Shown piece by piece: positions 22,818-36,171 of a stretch of DNA of 64,000 nt. The position numbers and the translations under genes are program-made. Location: NCBI RefSeq assembly GCF_902806685.2, contig NC_048546.1:4712001-4776000 (forward strand). The letters are read 5' to 3'. The notes under the pieces were generated by a model. That model was not told where the DNA came from, did not search any database, and was given only the letters and a program-made list of their open reading frames with translations. Each line of letters starts with the position of its first letter. Within the stretch, counting starts at the first letter, position 1. This stretch comes from Maniola hyperantus. Its lineage: Eukaryota > Arthropoda > Insecta > Lepidoptera > Nymphalidae.

Positions 22818-23109
22818 CTGTAACAAAATAATAAACATATTGTTATCAAAATACTTAACGTTCTTATCATCACACAACATAGATAAGGTGGAGGATTAGA
22901 GATTTGGAATTCAAAGTATTAATAACACGTTATCTCTTATCACACAATAAACATGCACTTTACATAATGCTGATTAGAGTCTAAACAATGACTCTTATAC
23001 ATAATTAACATTAGGTAGGTATATAATTATGTATAATGTTTTCCTGTATTTTATTTTATTGAAAATACTATGTGTTAAAAATTTAAAACTTATTAATTTT
23101 TATGTTCAA

Positions 23110-23330
23110 TATGAAAATCAAATTTCTAGGATAAAAATTAGCCTTTGTCACTCTCGAGGTCTTCAACTATACCATAGCCTTCTTTACAAGACAATATAGG
23201 AGGCTGTGACTAACCCATGCGAAAAATCACGTGAAACCGTTGCTCCGTTGCAACGTGATTGAAGGACAAACCAAAAACCAACAAACAAACACACTTTCGC
23301 ATTTATTATATGGGTAGTGATATAATATGG
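23110..23330 (-). mobile_element. HelA-related copy lacking its 3' end
   Basis: It contains TAGGATAAAAATTAGCC, then CATGCGAAAAATCACGTG, GTTGCAACGTGATTGAAGGAC, AAACACACTTTCGCATTTAT, in HelA order on the plus side. The hairpin/CTAG end is absent. It shows the alternative internal body (CAACGTGATTGAAGGACAAAC) shared with the copies at 23.96, 27.4 and 41.8 kb. Confidence 0.6.
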
Positions 23331-23955
23331 GGAGTGATAGTAAATATATAACTATGCAATACAAGAATATTGACTAATGACTAAGTATATAAATCCTACA
23401 TGGATCCTATCCTGCATGGATATCTTCCAATCATTACTAAACTGTAAATTACAATTGAAATTTCGTGTTTCAGTTAATAAATTAATTCTTGCATACGAAC
23501 TGGGTCATGCTTCTCTCTTTTTTGTTTTGAGATTGTTGTTATCTTACATGGAAATTCCAAATGACAAGCAATTTCGAATTCTGATGCAAATTAGTTATGT
23601 GGGTCTACAATCTACATAATTTCCGTGCCTCTTCAAGATTATGGCGGTATAGCATGCAACATCTTACCATATCAGGTTAGATTGTTGCTAAGCGGAAACG
23701 CGAAAAAGATAACATTATATAAACTGGACCAGGCCTTACTGTGTGGCCTTAACTAGTTCATACCAGGAACTTCGTAAACAATTGCTTTATAACTTCGTAA
23801 TTAGCCGGACGTAATTGTTGCTAGAGATATCTCGACCTACTTTCCTAACAATTGACAGTATCGACAATCGTGACAAGCGTCTCGAGCAAATCTTAAGCCG
23901 GACTATTATTATTATAGATAGCTAATCGATAAATCATCCAATGCTTTATCTATAA
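23331..23955. other. gene-free stretch
   Basis: A short frame at 23377-23619 (plus) has no domain. Nothing else seen. Confidence 0.5.
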
Positions 23956-24150
23956 CTAGCTGATGCCCGCGACTTGGTTTGCGTGGATTTAGGTTTTTGA
24001 AAATCCTGCGGGAACTCTTTGATTTTTCGGGATAAAAAGTAGCCTATGTCGCTCTCCAGGTCTTTAAATATACCCATGCAAAAAATCATGTCGATCCGTT
24101 GCGACGTGATTTAAGGACAAACCAACAAGCAAACACACTTTCGCATTATA
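23956..24150 (-). mobile_element. HelA, alternative-body copy
   Basis: It starts on the plus side A|CTAGCTGATGCCCGCGACTTGG, the complement of the Helitron 3' end. The body carries GATAAAAAGTAGCCTATGTC, then CGTTGCGACGTGATTTAAGG. It ends AAACACACTTTCGCATTATA without a clear TC terminus. Confidence 0.7.
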
Positions 24151-25587
24151 TTTACTCACGTAGTTTGAACGCTAAATAAAGCATTTACAGATGACTTGTA
24201 AGTAGGTACTACATAAGTAATTGTAAGGTAAAAATATACAAAGCATCACAACTGTAAATGTAAAAGTCACCATTGTGGCAAAATGAATGTAGCAGGTAAA
24301 TGTTGCCACGCAAATATCTCCTTTGATCAATTCACTCACAGGTTCTGATTTGTTCCATAGAATTTCATCTACGATGATAACTATAGTACCTATGCATTTG
24401 CAATATTAAATTAAATAAACGCATACATAGGTTTCTATATACCTATATTAGTTTATCGCATAAAGTATAAGTAAAAGGTTACAGGCTATCTTGCATAGAG
24501 CTACGTCATCAGAATACAAGTAGGTACTCTTGGCTAGACATTAATTTATTAGGAAATTATAATAATATGATAAACTCGGGTAAGTTCAACCAATTATTTT
24601 TATAGGTTTCTGTATCGATAATAACTTTAATAAATGACTATAATACGTTATACTTACATAACAATTCTTAAAAATGTTTCATTTAGACATCCAAGCTACT
24701 TTTGTACGTCTTATTGCTAAACCAAGCTATTTTCATAATTTCCATGAACTATAAAAAGTTAAATAAATATTATTAATTATTAATTTAATATAATGAATAA
24801 ATAAATTAAGTAAGTAGATCAGCTGGGTCTAGAAACTTACACACCTTGACATTACTTATATTTTATCTCTACAACGTAGATATTTACTAAGTAAGGATTG
24901 AGGAATTCAAACGGGATTTTTATTTAATTGTCTGATATAATCTACAAAGATTGATAATATTCATGCATCATTCGCATTTTTATGATCATTTTATCACAAC
25001 AAAGACAATTGATATCAAACGCATTAACTATTATTATTCTTATTGTTTCACGTCTTTTATCTTTAAGTGCATTGCAATCAGCTTTATCTTTTATCTAATA
25101 CTTGACAAGCCGCCTCTTAGATATCACTTTATGTGTGCACCTTTAATGAGTACTCTATATTGTATTCATATAATTATATGTTTAATATAATGAATTAATA
25201 AATATACAATATATTTATGTTACTTATCAGTTACCATACGACGACGGTACGTATATACACCATACGTATACCTATATCCAGTTGTATTCTACATATTTGA
25301 TACAAAGATGTATGTTTTTCCTTGTGTGAAGTATTCATTTGATATACTGTTTAATAAACATAATCATATTTATTGTTTACTATTGGAAATAATATATGTA
25401 GTCTGTTAATCGCCTTAACTGAAATTCATATGTATAGCCTTCATTAACCATTAAAATATGTATGTGGTATTTAATCGGTAATCTCATATTAGTATAGGTG
25501 TAGTAAGGTGCTTATAATATAGGTATAACGCATAATAGGATTAAAAGTTGAAGACAGGAAAGTATAATACTATCATGATTATAGAAT
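24151..25587. other. gene-free AT-rich stretch
   Basis: Very AT-rich. No exon or element recognised. Confidence 0.5.
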
Positions 25588-25705
25588 CCCTACATAATAT
25601 TATAAATGGGAACAGAAATAGACTCATTTTTATCCCGGAAAATCGAAGAGTTCAGGATATTAAAAACCTAAATCCACGCGGGCAAAACCGTGGGTATCAC
25701 CTGTT
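25588..25705 (+). mobile_element. HelA, internally deleted copy
   Basis: The 5' piece TACATAATATTATAAATG joins directly to TTTTTATCCCGGAAAATCG...AAAAACCTAAATCCACGCG and a decayed hairpin region. The microsatellite and about half the body are missing. Confidence 0.6.
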
Positions 25706-26544
25706 AGCAAATAATAATCTAAATTCTAGTCTATAAATCTATAATACCTATACTAACTAACATCTAGTTGGCATTGAGGTCATAACAATAAATCAATCCA
25801 TCCTTATTATCCTCACACGTGTGATATGAAAACGCTAACAGACCCTCAACCACAAAGTGCTCTTGATGGGTCGAATGTTGAGGTGGTCTACGACTCCGAT
25901 ACAATCAACCATAAGCGAAACATAATAGTATAGGCCTAACTAATGTAGTAGGTACATATGTGTCTAGCTACATGTATTATTTACTATAGGTAGGTACAAA
26001 TTACTGAAAATGTAATATCTAAACATGTTTTATCTTCTTTATTTAGCTTAAAACACATTGATGTGAAATAACCTCCACTCATTTCCCTTTTTCCTCCCAT
26101 ATTATTTGCAGTAGCAGACTGGCTAGCAGTCAAAAATAAATCAACCCAAGTCACAAGTTGAATTCGTGCAAAAAATTAAATCCATTCAAATTTAATTTAA
26201 ATGAATTCTTTAATAAAGTGCGAAGAGGGATTTTGTAGAGATATAAAACGTTCATGCGAATTAAATTGAATAATATGTGAGCGAGTTAATTAATCCAGAT
26301 TTAGCTTAATTGGCCAACTTTAGAACCACTGTTTCAATGAAAATAATATGTTTTAGTTTAAATACCTACCTGACGAATATTTCATACTCATATTATAAGA
26401 CAAAAGATTAGCGAAGACTCTCTCTTCTCTTGATAACAATTTTATCTGGTAAATTGAAAACATTAATATTATAATCATGTTAGGTAAATTGCGCCTGTTT
26501 ATAAAATACCGTTTATTATAATTCTTGGAAGATACGCCGTATAA
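25706..26544. other. gene-free AT-rich stretch
   Basis: Nothing recognisable. Confidence 0.5.
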
Positions 26545-26735
26545 TCTACACTAATATTAAAAAGAGGTAAAGTTTGTAAGTTTGTTTGTACGGAGTAATC
26601 TCTGGAACTACTGAACCAATTTTGAAAATTCTTGCACCAGTAGAAAGCTCCATTATTCTTGAGTAACAGGATATATTATGTGTTTTATTTTCAAAAAATT
26701 TAATCTACCCGTGCGAAGCCGGGACGGGTCACTAG
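26545..26735 (+). mobile_element. HelC, complete Helitron-like element of a second type
   Basis: Flanked by A and T; it begins TCTACACTAATATTA and ends with hairpin-forming CCCGTGCGAAGCCGGGACGGG then TCACTAG. The body (GTTTGTTTGTACGG, TCTCTGGAACTACTGAACC) differs from HelA and HelB. Length 191 bp, non-coding. Confidence 0.7.
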
Positions 26736-27411
26736 TTGTGAATAAACATGCAGAATAATATTCGAACGAATTCACAAACGCAGTTACACTATTTGTAGAT
26801 TTGTTTTATAATTTTATTCTACCTCTACACAATGAATTTTCAACAATAAATTCGTAGCAACCACGGAATACGGATTACGGATATGCATATACGGTTACTC
26901 GTCTGCAGTGGCATACAGTTCATACAGGCGTGAAAGCACCTAGGAACTCTAGTTCAAATAGTTCAATGCTCTTTATCATTATGGGGTGCCATTCCTACCT
27001 ACTAACTAATGCTTGATCCCGGTTCCAAACCCGGCGCACGCCACTGCTCGTATGGTAGCAAAGCTAGCAAAAAAGAATACGAATAAAAACATAACTATTA
27101 TTTACCTATAGTCTAGCATTTAAGCTACATTCCATTTCGGCCAGTGGCACTAAAATCGATTATCATATCCGACATGTAATAAATTACGTACGAGGACCGG
27201 TCGAGCGGGCGGAGCACCCGCAGGGAGTGGCCGTCTCTCATTAAGCGTCGCTCTGCGCTCGATTGAAGCGCCATCAAATATTCAAATTGGCGAAAGTTTG
27301 AGCTATTCATTGTGTCACCGGTCCACGCATTTTAAAGGCATTAGAGTGTCGATTATTTAAACTTAATGAATATTTACACCACACTAAATCCATACTAATA
27401 CTACTTTAAAG
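26736..27411. other. gene-free stretch with a GC-rich patch
   Basis: Bases 27180-27330 are GC-rich (GGTCGAGCGGGCGGAGCACC). A 61-codon minus-strand frame (27125-27310) covers it but shows no domain and no convincing splice sites; it may be a conserved non-coding element. Confidence 0.4.
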
Positions 27412-27577
27412 TGGCTGAAGCCCGCCACTTCGTTAGCGTGGATGTGGGTTTTTAGTAATGCTCTATGATTTTCCGAGATAAAAAGTAACATTTAACTATA
27501 CTCATGCAAAAAATCACGTCAATCCGTTACTTCGTTGCAGCATGATTGAAGGACAAACCAACAAACAAACACTCTTC
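27412..27577 (-). mobile_element. HelA, degraded copy
   Basis: GCTGAAGCCCGCCACTTCG starts the decayed 3' hairpin end, followed by GAGATAAAAAGTAAC, CATGCAAAAAATCACGTC and GATTGAAGGACAAACC. The CTAG has mutated and the TC end is missing. Confidence 0.6.
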
Positions 27578-27730
27578 AAAACTCAGCCGCTTAGCCAATT
27601 TTGATGAATGGGTACTTACAAAGTTAGCTTACATCCCATAGACGGAAATAGGCTACTTTTTATCCGGAAAAACAAAAAGTATTCACGAGATTTTTTAAAA
27701 CTAAATCCACATGACAAAATCGGGGCATAG
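27578..27730 (+). mobile_element. HelA fragment in opposite orientation
   Basis: GCCGCTTAGCCAATTTTGATG, AGCTTACATCCCATAGACGG, TACTTTTTATCCGGAAAAAC and AAACTAAATCCACATGAC follow HelA sense order. It lies tail to tail with the preceding minus-strand copy. Confidence 0.55.
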
Positions 27731-30700
27731 TTAAAAATAAAAACGAAAACCGAAACCCAGCTCCGGATCGGAAATAGTCCGAATTTGAAGCAAATTTTGA
27801 CACAAAGATAATTTTGTGCGTTTATGTGTGGTCCACAAAGCAAGAGCCCCAAGCTGTTTTAGGTGAAGATGCTATTATACGAACCATGTAAAAAATGTAC
27901 AAGTCGTTATAAATGAAATGAATAATGATTGATCTTGTATAAGGTGATTGCGGTCACATAGTTTTCAAAGAGGTCAAACAAACAATACTGGAAGTGGAGA
28001 CCTCGGCTTGAATCCAACCGGTTGGAATAATTTAAGTGGATATAAAAATTAAATATAATGGGCAAGTCAGATGTGTTGAATAACGTATTCTTAATAAGCA
28101 AAGGCCATAGGTATTATGTCGAGTCAAAACACATCCAGGCATTCAGTAAAAGTCGGTCATCGGATACCGATTGTGTTACGAAAACAGGCTTAATTATTAT
28201 CAGTGGGGATTCTTTTACATCAATCATAGCTGACATTTTATTTCGTACAGAAATAAGTGGAATAGATAACCAACCAAGTGATTTTTAGTAAAATAAAAAT
28301 ATACATCAATATCTTATTTCTTCAATACTTTGGCAAAAATAAAATAATCTCTATTATCTTATAAATATGTAGTTTAAAGTCAATTGAAGTTTTTAATAAG
28401 GCTAAAATAACACACCTAACTTGACTAACAAGAAGCATGATAGTCTAGAATAGCTAATATCGAAAACCAGTTTGACTAAAGTCTGTTTGCCTGTCAGTTT
28501 CTTACCTGTGCGTCCACGTCCACGCATCGTTCATCGATTGAGTTGAAACTTTGTAAAGTTGTTGTTGATATTTACGGGAAGGTTTCTACACATAATATCA
28601 TCATTTTCGTCTGAAGCCTACAATAGAATATTGATGGCACGCGAGTCGCATTTCAACGTATGTCGGGCATTAGCTGCTAGCTAGTAGTAGTAAGTACAAA
28701 ATACATATAGCCTAAATTTATATCATAAAATAATAAATATCATAATATTGTGTTATTGCTTAGGTAGAGGATCGATTAGCATATGAATAGCAGAACTATA
28801 TGTGCAATATTGTACATATTGCAAGTTGATAAAAAAATGTGTTTTTGCCATAACAGTGCTAATGTGTATTATTTTAAAAGCTACTTAAAAACAATAAATA
28901 AGACTATGTATGTATGAATATGTAATAATATAATATTCGTTTTTTCGTAAATGTTCAAATTATTTAGCAAATGGCATTGAATAGCCATTTGTACCTACTT
29001 ATCGAAGGTTGTTTGAGTGGGAGTTATAAAATGGGAGTGGGAGGTATAAAAAAGCGACCCCTTATTCTCATGCCCTTTCCACTGTCAATTTACCCATTTA
29101 CTATCATTTTCGAAAGGGGCACATTAAAAAACAACAAGTAATAAGAAAATCGTTTATGGGCGACATTGAACTTTCCTCCCAAAAGGAACGAATTGTTTAC
29201 ATTTTTTTGGTCATACAAAAAGCAGGTAGGTACATATGACATTTGAGAAGAATGCCCTTTTCTCCGAGAACTGAGGGCAACTTTTTGCAAACGAACACAA
29301 AAAATATGCTTTATTCCCAAAATGCTTTGTAAGCCATAATTATAAGCAAGAATAACTTTGGGGATCTCTTTTGTTAGAAAGAGGGGAGTTTTTCTAAGCG
29401 CGTAACGACCGCGGCAGGTGGTAGGTACATAAGTTGGCTGATAAATAAATTCAACAAAAAGAGCAACAAAAACTGGTTACAGACGAGGACAGGCCCGTCA
29501 AAGTCAACTAAAGGTCGAACGAACATCTACATTCTACAACTGCTATGAATACGATAAAAATACACAAAGCAATATTGAAATAAAGACCAGAATTAATATT
29601 AAGTAATGAATTAATCAACATAAATTATTTACTTCATTATATTCAGTAAACCGTGTTACTTCTATTGAGCAATAAAAGCGGTTAGGTACTAAGACGGAAG
29701 TTGTTGTATGTACTTATGCATATGCGTATATAAAATACTTTAAAAGAAGATGTGAAATGGAATTTGAATATAAAAACAAGCTTTTAGAAACGGCTCTGGC
29801 AACAAAATAGTTAAATATACAAAAATCGAAAAGGATTTTGCAATTTACTATCATATTCCTAAATCCAATTTCACGACACGTATGTGTAGAACACGTACCT
29901 ATTCTACGTGCAATAAAGTTTAAAGGACCCATCTTTGTATTCATCCGGTCGAGTCCATTAATATAATGAAGCCACAGCACCAGCACATCACGTTTCTAGC
30001 CGTGAGCCACGTCCGCATGTGCCACAAAAGGAATGTTCAGTATTATTACTGCGTCTAAAAAAAAAAGCTGACATTATTTTTTCCCAACATCCAGGTAGCG
30101 CAACAAAACCACTGAGCGGGGAAACCGGTCTAGTGAAAAAAAACGCTCTTTGTAAATCCAAAGACATAAATCAAGCGGACTCACGACCACGACCGGTTCT
30201 TAGTGGTCTCGGGTTCACAAGCTAATGAGACTTCAATCAAGGTCGACGCGTACATCTGAAAGTAACATTTCGTTTTATTAATATTAATTCATCTGCAACT
30301 TGGTAGGTAATAATCATTATAACTCATGTTGTTAATGATTTTTGTCATAGGTACCTTTCTGTTACATGTCAGATGTAGACTAAACACACCGACTCCTTGA
30401 AATTGTGTATATGATATATTGCCAGGACGCATTAAGATATTTGGCAAAGTTTCATTAATATTGTATTTTAGAAATGAAACTGGTGCATTGTGACGCAGTT
30501 ACAGCTTTGTTTTTTCCAGACTCAAACCGTTTGACTTAGGCAATCCATTCTCTCTAAAAAAGACTGAGGGTTATTAACACTTCTTAAGTCAGCAACATTA
30601 CTGGAGGTAATAATGAAAGCAGTAATGAGAGCATCTATTGTGTGAAGCTGAAAAACAAACATTTCTCATTAGGCGACTAGCGCGAACCGAGCATTGTTCT

Positions 30701-31782
30701 CTGGGAGGACATAACGGCCCGTGTCGGATTTACGTCAACACTTCTCGACCGACGACCTTTGGAATGTTGGGCGGTACAGCCTTCCATATCCGCTTTAAAC
30801 AAAGCCACATCCTTGTTTCAATAAATCTCACGACATAACAAAAGGGTTTGTTATTGAGAATGTTAATCCAGTGTTCAGCGCAAAGTTAGCACTATTCAGA
30901 ACTTCAGTCATTATTTTATGACAAATATTGTTGTGTGTTTTAAATATGCAGAAATTTTTGTTCGATTTCGAGTACAAAACAATAGCAACTTAATAACTCT
31001 AAAAACAATATTTCATAACCAGACAGGTAACAAAAAACCAATCAAAGATACAAAAAAATAAAAAACAACAGACTTTTTGAGCATCATTAAGTTTATGTAA
31101 TTTAATCTATGACAGCCTACGGACGTGAACGAATGGAATGGTACTGGAGTCAACGACCGACGGACCTCGGACCAATTCGCGACATGAGATTGAATAATAA
31201 GTTGATTGCGAACACGACCCAAGGCCGGTAGCCATTACCGAGCGCACCGCGCGCCGCGCCGTCATTTTGCGCAGCCTGCACCCACCATTTACTAACGTTA
31301 ACTTTATGACCCAAATCTTCCTTTAAAAGCTAAAAGTCTCTTAAACAAAGATGTAAGTGTTTTAGGTAGTACGAATATTTAAGAAGTTAAAAAACGAAAC
31401 ATTCAAGCCTTAGGTATAGTCCCAAAATTGTGTGACACTTACAATCTACATACACACAAAAGTCTACAGCAGATACTTCCTATTCCTAATGTATTTGATT
31501 TACAACAATAGCCTTTGAACAAAATAGGATCGAAATACAATTATGTACAAACGAAATCTATAACTAGTTTGACAGCGAATTAGCATGTTTATTACTTAGG
31601 CGAGGCCAGAACACAATATTAAGTGATTGTAACAAATATTTCAACGGATGTAAACGTCTTTTATAATTGCTGTTGATTTTTTTTTCGAAATGTGTGGAGG
31701 TTCCGTTGTAGCTAATTACTTGAATAGATAGTAAAATTATTACATCTCTCATTTATTTATTTTTCTCATTTTTATCATATTT
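27731..31782. other. long gene-free stretch
   Basis: Mostly AT-rich. A repeat-like patch at about 28470-28640 (GTCTGTTTGCCTGTCAG) is too decayed to place. GC-richer patches lie at 30650-30800 and 31100-31300, the second with CGCACCGCGCGCCGCGCCGT at 31239-31258. No exon with domain or paired splice signals was found. Confidence 0.45.
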
Positions 31783-31932
31783 TTTAAAAAAACAACAAAC
31801 AATATAATAACAGAAGCAACAAAAAATTAAAGTACAGTAACAGAAAATCAAATAACAGGAACAACAAAAAATAAAATAAACAACAGAATATAAAGTAACA
31901 GAAACAATAAACGATAGAATAACAGAAACAAA
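31783..31932. repeat. AACAGA-rich minisatellite, left part
   Basis: Degenerate repeats of AACAGAAACAACAAAAAAT-type units. The same units resume at 33127 after the LINE, so the LINE lies inside this tract. Confidence 0.75.
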
Positions 31933-33126
31933 AGCCTTTGATAGGGTTTGGCATGGGGCACTTCTATCGAAACTACCATCTTACGGACTACCAGCTGAAG
32001 CTGTGTAATTGGGTCGCCAGTTTCCTTGACGGTCGCAGCATCAAGGTCGCTGTCGACGGTTTTTGCTCGGAACTCAAACCCATCAATGCTGGCGTCCCTC
32101 AGGGCTCGGTGCTATCGCCCACACTGTTCATCCTGCATATCAATGACATGTTGCATCACAACAACATCCATTGCTATGCGGATGACAGTACGGGTGATGC
32201 CCTGTACAAAGGACATACACAGCTTTCTCGCGCAGTGCTGGAGGAGTGTAGAGCCAAACTTGTGTCTGACATAGAAACCTGCCTAGGTAAAGTGTCAGAA
32301 TGGGGCGCACAAAACCTAGTGCAATTTAACCCAACTAAAACACAGGTTTGCGCGTTTTCCGCCAAGAAGTCCCCTTTTACACTGCCTCTTCTCTTTCAGA
32401 GCACTCCCCTCACACCTTCCAACAGCATTGGGATCCTTGGAGTCCACATTTCGAGCGAGGTTCAATTCCGCGATCATTTGGAAAGCAAGGCCAAATTAGC
32501 CTCCAAAAAGCTTGGGGTGCTCAACAGAGCAAAGCGGTACTTCGCGCCCGAGCATAGGCTCCTACTCTATAAGGCGCAAGTCCGCCCTCACATGGAGTAC
32601 TGCTCCCACCTTTGGGCTGGAGCACCCCAGTACCAACTCCTTCCATTTGATCGGATCCAAAGGCGGGCTGTTCGACTTGTGGACGATCCCAAACTAACCG
32701 GCTCGTTGGAAAGCCTGGAGCACCGCAGAGACGTTAGCTCTCTATGCGTGTTCTATCGCCTGTATAATAGGGAGTGCTCTGAAGAGCTTTTTGACCTCAT
32801 TCCACCCTCTTTTTTCTACAACCGCACCGCGCGCCACCGTAAGGAATTTCACCCTCACCATCAGGGTGTCTGGTGCACTTCGACCGTCCGCTGCGCCAGA
32901 TCCTTCTTTCCACGCACGTGCAAACTGTGGAACCAACTCCCATCGGCGGTGTTCCCACTAGATTATAACATGGGGTTATTCAAGGGGCGGACCACCAAAT
33001 TCCTAAAAGGCCGGCAACGCATCGGCGGCTCCTCTGGTGCTGCAAATGTTCATGGGCGGCGGTAATCACTTAACATCAGGTGACCCGCCTGCTCGCTTGC
33101 TCGCTATATCTATTAAAAAAAAAAAA
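31931..33126 (+). pseudogene. 5'-truncated jockey-like LINE, reverse transcriptase C-terminal part
   Basis: It starts inside the reverse transcriptase at KAFDRVWH (motif A region, 31931-31955). A single extra base near 31999-32000 breaks the frame (TAA at 32007-32009). The following 375-codon frame (31938-33065, non-ATG start; true homology from about residue 21) has GVPQGSVLSP (residues 52-61), catalytic YADD (80-83), then the thumb and C-terminal region ending LFKGRTTKFLKG. Endonuclease and ORF1 are absent. The 3' UTR is short, with TAACATCAGGTGACCCGCC and poly(A) at 33115-33126. It would not be active: truncated and frameshifted. Two further 3' fragments of the family are at 20.7 and 45.8 kb. 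The jockey/CR1 group is my assignment from motif style. Confidence 0.9.
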
Positions 33127-33182
33127 CAACAGAAATTAAAATAACAGGAACAACAAAAATTAAAGTAACAGAAACAAAAAAA
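33127..33182. repeat. AACAGA-rich minisatellite, right part
   Basis: It continues the AACAGAAATTAAAATAACAG-type units found before the LINE. Confidence 0.7.
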
Positions 33183-33420
33183 AAGTAAAATTATCATTAG
33201 ATAAGTATGTATTATAATATTTGTGAAACAATTGTAATAATTAGGTACAATCACGCGAACTCTTGTAATGTAAATATAAAATAAATACATCTATCGTAAA
33301 GTTCTCAGCTCTCTTAATAATTTTATTTCCTTTCATTCCTCGTCGGCAATCTTTACAGAGCTCATAAAAATCCGTTTGCTGTTTTACTTGAAGTTGTTTT
33401 GTTATTTGCGAAAAATCAAA

Positions 33421-33493
33421 ATGGCGGCTTACAATACCGCTGCTTTTACACTAAGTTTTGCACTTTCTAATTTTTCGATCCAGTTTTCTACCG
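33421..33493 (+). CDS. candidate first coding exon, unknown gene
   Basis: CAAAATGGCGG is an insect-type Kozak start. The 73 bases that follow encode MAAYNTAAFTLSFALSNFS and five further residues, then meet a consensus donor ACCG|GTAAGTATT at 33494. The peptide is hydrophobic and might be the start of a signal peptide. No TATA box or other exon can be linked to it, and AAAATGGCGG is also a YY1-like motif, so an untranslated regulatory role is possible. Confidence 0.3.
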
Positions 33494-35948
33494 GTAAGTA
33501 TTTGAATTCATTTTACTTTTTGAAAGATCAAGAAGTCAAGAAAATGAGAGTCACTTTTGCGTTATATTAAACATACAAGTTATATTATATTTTACATTTC
33601 AATCAATATAAAAGCAATAAGATTGAATAAAAACGACAAGTTAGATATTTATAATAACTAATAGTGAACGAGACAAGTATACATATTACACACAACAGTA
33701 GTAGGTACAATTAATGATGACGTATTACGTAAGGGCATTGTAAAAGGAATCACAAGTAGGTACGTTCCATAACTGTAGGATGTGATTGCAATTGTAGCAA
33801 TTAAATAAACTCGGCGTTGTAACGAGACGATATGGCTGTGCGACGTTCTCGAATACAATTGAAGCTATTTTTACTCCATGACTAATTGTTCTCATCATCA
33901 TTGGACTAATAAAACATATTAACAGATGTCTCAAGTATCACTTATTCATTTCAGTCGTGGATATATAATAGATTGACATTCTAAAAGTAGAAAGTTATAA
34001 AGCGATTTTTTAACACCTTTGATCATAGATAACATTTTTCAAGAAGGCCTCGCTATTTCTAAATTGAAAACTAAAAAGGATTAGTTCTTTGGAAACAACA
34101 CACTTTTCAGTTAATAAATAGAAACAGTAAATAACACGTCTCGCCTATTATTTCATAACTTTCAACTTTCAACCCGTGATAAAATATTACAAGAATAGCT
34201 CACATAGAAGTTCTACATAAATAGATCTTTTGTAAAAAGGTCCCCCGTATAATGCTTGATCGGCATTGATACCCGGTTTTGTTAGCTCGAATATTTCGCT
34301 CTTTTATTCAGGGTCAGACCCTTCGTCCGAAACATTGAATCATTTGATGAATGAGAAGGTATGAAAGAGATAGATTTTTTATAGCAGGTAGCCTGTGGTC
34401 TCAAAATCTTCATGTTATTAATTTTAAACAAAAACTTGTTTGCGTCACAAAACTACACACGTCTCGTCATGTTATTGTGTAGATAATCTGAAATACCATG
34501 TGGTCCGTGTAGAATAGAACATCCACTGATCGTTTGATTTTTATCATTTGATTGAAATAAAGGTTATCTGATGTAATTTATCTAGAATTCTTGACGTTAG
34601 CTAATCTGTTCAATTCATAAAGTATTATGATTACCCATAGATGTAATGTAATTTCCGGTCATCACTGTGTCATTGACATCCGATTTTTATTATTATTTTG
34701 TTTTATCGTATTGCCGGCACTAAAAAAGTTTCCAAATTAGAAGAATTCGTAAAAATATACAATCCATAACCAAAAACCAAACTTGAGAGTCACAATGAGA
34801 GCAACTAATGAACCAACAATGAGAGTATGAATTTATACTAAAGATTTAAAATTTTCATTCAGATTTATGAAAAGATTATATTATTACAGGCATAAAAAAT
34901 AATCAACATAATATATGCGCAATTATATTGGAAGTTACAATAAACGTTAACAACGAGGGAGGAAATGAAATGCTAATTGAATTTATCAGCATTACATCGA
35001 ATTAATTGTACTTAATGAATTTTCCAATGATTAAATGTTAATTTCGTGCTATAATTTCCAGTCGATTTATCCGCGAAGATGAGTGGAAGTGATCTCGTGA
35101 TTATGCTATAGCGTGTTCATAACATCCAAGATACTCGTTTATTGCTCATCGCGTTGGAAAATTGTAATTTGAATTCTCAAAGCCTAGTTTCCGAGGCTAT
35201 TGTCCTGTTAATGATGCTTGATGTATTGCGACTATTTCAAATTGTTGTTAGGTAAATAGATAATGCAGGGTATCATGATGAAGCTGGTATATGTTAATGA
35301 TGGAAATAATGTTTGAGTACGTCAACCAACCCTTTTAAAATATTATTTACAAGCTCTTTGTAAAATAAATGTATGTTTACCAAGAAGTAGTTCTAGTTTA
35401 TAGCAACATGATCATCGTCGATATGATTATTTATTTATAAAACATATAGGTACGCACGATCAATAAATTTAATGTATTGAGTGTTTTCCTACGTGACTGC
35501 ACTAAATCATAATCTCATACCTACCTGTATAACGCAGCCACGATTTGTTTATGATTACTGCCATTAACACGAATATTAATGGAAATACAAATTAATTAGG
35601 CCTTTGAGTTCAATCGTGCACAGTAATTTGCTTTTGATAGGTATTAAAATTAACAAACGGTCTGGATTTAAAGCAAAGCTATTAATAATATTGAATTTGA
35701 TATTCGCAGGTTTCGTTAGGCTTGATTAGCATACTGGTGTATCGTTGTATTTAGTTTCTATATACTTATACTAATAAAATAAAAACATTTTCAATTTTAT
35801 GTAGGTCAATTAAATATGACCTTACTTTAGAGCATAATATTAAATTGGACTGTCATAAGAGACCATGGGTTTGGAAAGAAAATTCTACTGAGAAGAGATC
35901 TATCATCACTATGTTTATCATATGTAATAAATGTAACAGAACTATTTA
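33494..35948. other. gene-free AT-rich stretch
   Basis: No element or exon recognised. Confidence 0.5.
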
Positions 35949-36171
35949 TCTAAATATTTATAAAAGAAAAGCTGCCTAACTGGCTGACTGATTTATCAAC
36001 GCACAGCTCAAACTACTAGACGGATCGGGCTGAAATTTGGCATGCAGCTAGCTATATTATGACGTAGACATCCGCTAAGAAAGGATTTTTGAAAATTCAA
36101 TCTCTAAGGGGGTACAACAGGGGTTTGAAATTGGTGTAGTCCACGCGGACGAAGTTGCGGGCATAAGCTAG
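35949..36171 (+). mobile_element. HelB, complete Helitron-like element
   Basis: Flanked by A and T; begins TCTAAATATTTATAAAAG, then TGACTGATTTATCAACGCAC, GGATCGGGCTGAAATTTGG, and ends with hairpin CACGCGGACGAAGTTGCGGG then CATAAGCTAG. Length 223 bp. The long CTGACTG microsatellite of other copies is short here. Confidence 0.8.

Noticed and set aside
32026..32936. Several 60-80 codon frames inside the jockey-like LINE on both strands
   Set aside because: These are shadows of the reverse transcriptase frame.
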